Origin: Kappaphycus alvarezii
Lineage: Eukaryota; Rhodophyta; Florideophyceae; Gigartinales; Solieriaceae
Direction: 5' to 3'
Assembly: GCA_002205965.3 (NCBI GenBank)
Contig: NADL03000146.1
Location: 143,538 to 207,537 of the forward strand
DNA: 64,000 bases
Shown: positions 63,795 through 64,000 of the stretch, piece after piece
Position numbering within the stretch: position 1 is the stretch's first letter
How the letters are laid out: every line of letters begins with the position of its first letter
Position numbers and translations under genes: made by a program
The notes under the pieces: model-generated
Database searches by the model: none
Told to the model about the DNA's origin: nothing
What the model saw: the letters and a program-made list of their open reading frames with translations, nothing else

Positions 63795-64000
63795 ACGACG
63801 ATGACGTTGTGGATGAAAAGGAGAATGGGCAGCAGCGTGTACGTTGAGGCAGTTAGATTACTTTAACTATGCTGTCGGGGCTTGGTATCGAAAATGAGAC
63901 TGAGGGAAGAAGGGTGCCTGAGTTAATTTGCGCATAGTCATCTGAAGTTGCCTTTTCATAACCTTTTAACTGTATCGCCTCCACACCGTGCCTAGCATTT
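63795..64000. other. Downstream sequence to the window end
   Basis: No gene is recognised; it likely includes the 3' untranslated region of the reductase gene. Confidence 0.35.

Noticed and set aside
1..64000. CRISPR arrays, tRNA or rRNA genes
   Set aside because: No regularly spaced direct repeats were seen and no tRNA cloverleaf or rRNA-like sequence was recognised by eye. A tRNA or covariance-model scan was not possible here.

Overview
This window is nuclear DNA of a eukaryote that carries a plastid, most likely a red alga of the florideophyte type (inference). Two lines of evidence support this. A sigma-70 factor of the plastid RNA polymerase class (28659-29902, minus) lies among clearly eukaryotic genes: DPH5, UPF3, a NUP35 nucleoporin and a TTI1-like HEAT protein. 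The layout is also typical, with short, nearly intron-free, closely packed host genes separated by large blocks of decayed retrotransposons. The species is not proven by the sequence.

Layout. 1-9.6 kb is mobile-element debris: a decayed Ty3/gypsy copy (A, 635-4160), a non-LTR reverse transcriptase relic (4990-6290), and two head-to-head PIF/Harbinger-like transposase relics (6394-7645 minus, 8300-9560 plus). 9.8-10.3 kb holds an unrecognised ORF. A second Ty3/gypsy copy (B) with both LTRs spans 10623-17312. A 5'-truncated non-LTR element (minus) fills 17.6-19.8 kb. 21.7-36.4 kb is a host-gene island: a hypothetical ORF, a bZIP factor, DPH5 (minus), UPF3, a sigma factor (minus), a TTI1-like gene, a histidine phosphatase (minus) and a small unknown. 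A decayed Ty1/copia element (minus) lies at 37.6-42.2 kb and is itself interrupted by about 1 kb of other DNA. 42.2-45.5 kb has no recognisable gene. A candidate solo LTR (minus) lies at 45.5-47.2 kb. Copy C, a structurally complete Ty3/gypsy element, spans 47678-56281 between a 5-bp target duplication and splits a pre-existing ORF. After 2.3 kb without recognisable genes and another non-LTR fragment, the window ends in a second host-gene island on the plus strand: DUF1365, NUP35 and gamma-glutamyl phosphate reductase (proline synthesis).

Most notable is element C. Its 1.3-kb LTRs contain, upstream of the core promoter, an ORF for a very acidic protein with a SUMO-interaction-like motif; a diverged homologue occurs in the separate solo LTR. 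Between integrase and the 3' LTR, in the position where env genes sit, the element carries two tandem copies of an unrecognised domain joined by a Gly/Arg/Pro-rich linker and ending in an Arg cluster.

Almost every otherwise well conserved host gene is broken by one-base frameshifts, at least one of them inside a homopolymer run. This pattern fits uncorrected indel errors in the assembly better than pseudogenisation, so host genes are annotated as genes whose reading frames are interrupted in this sequence.
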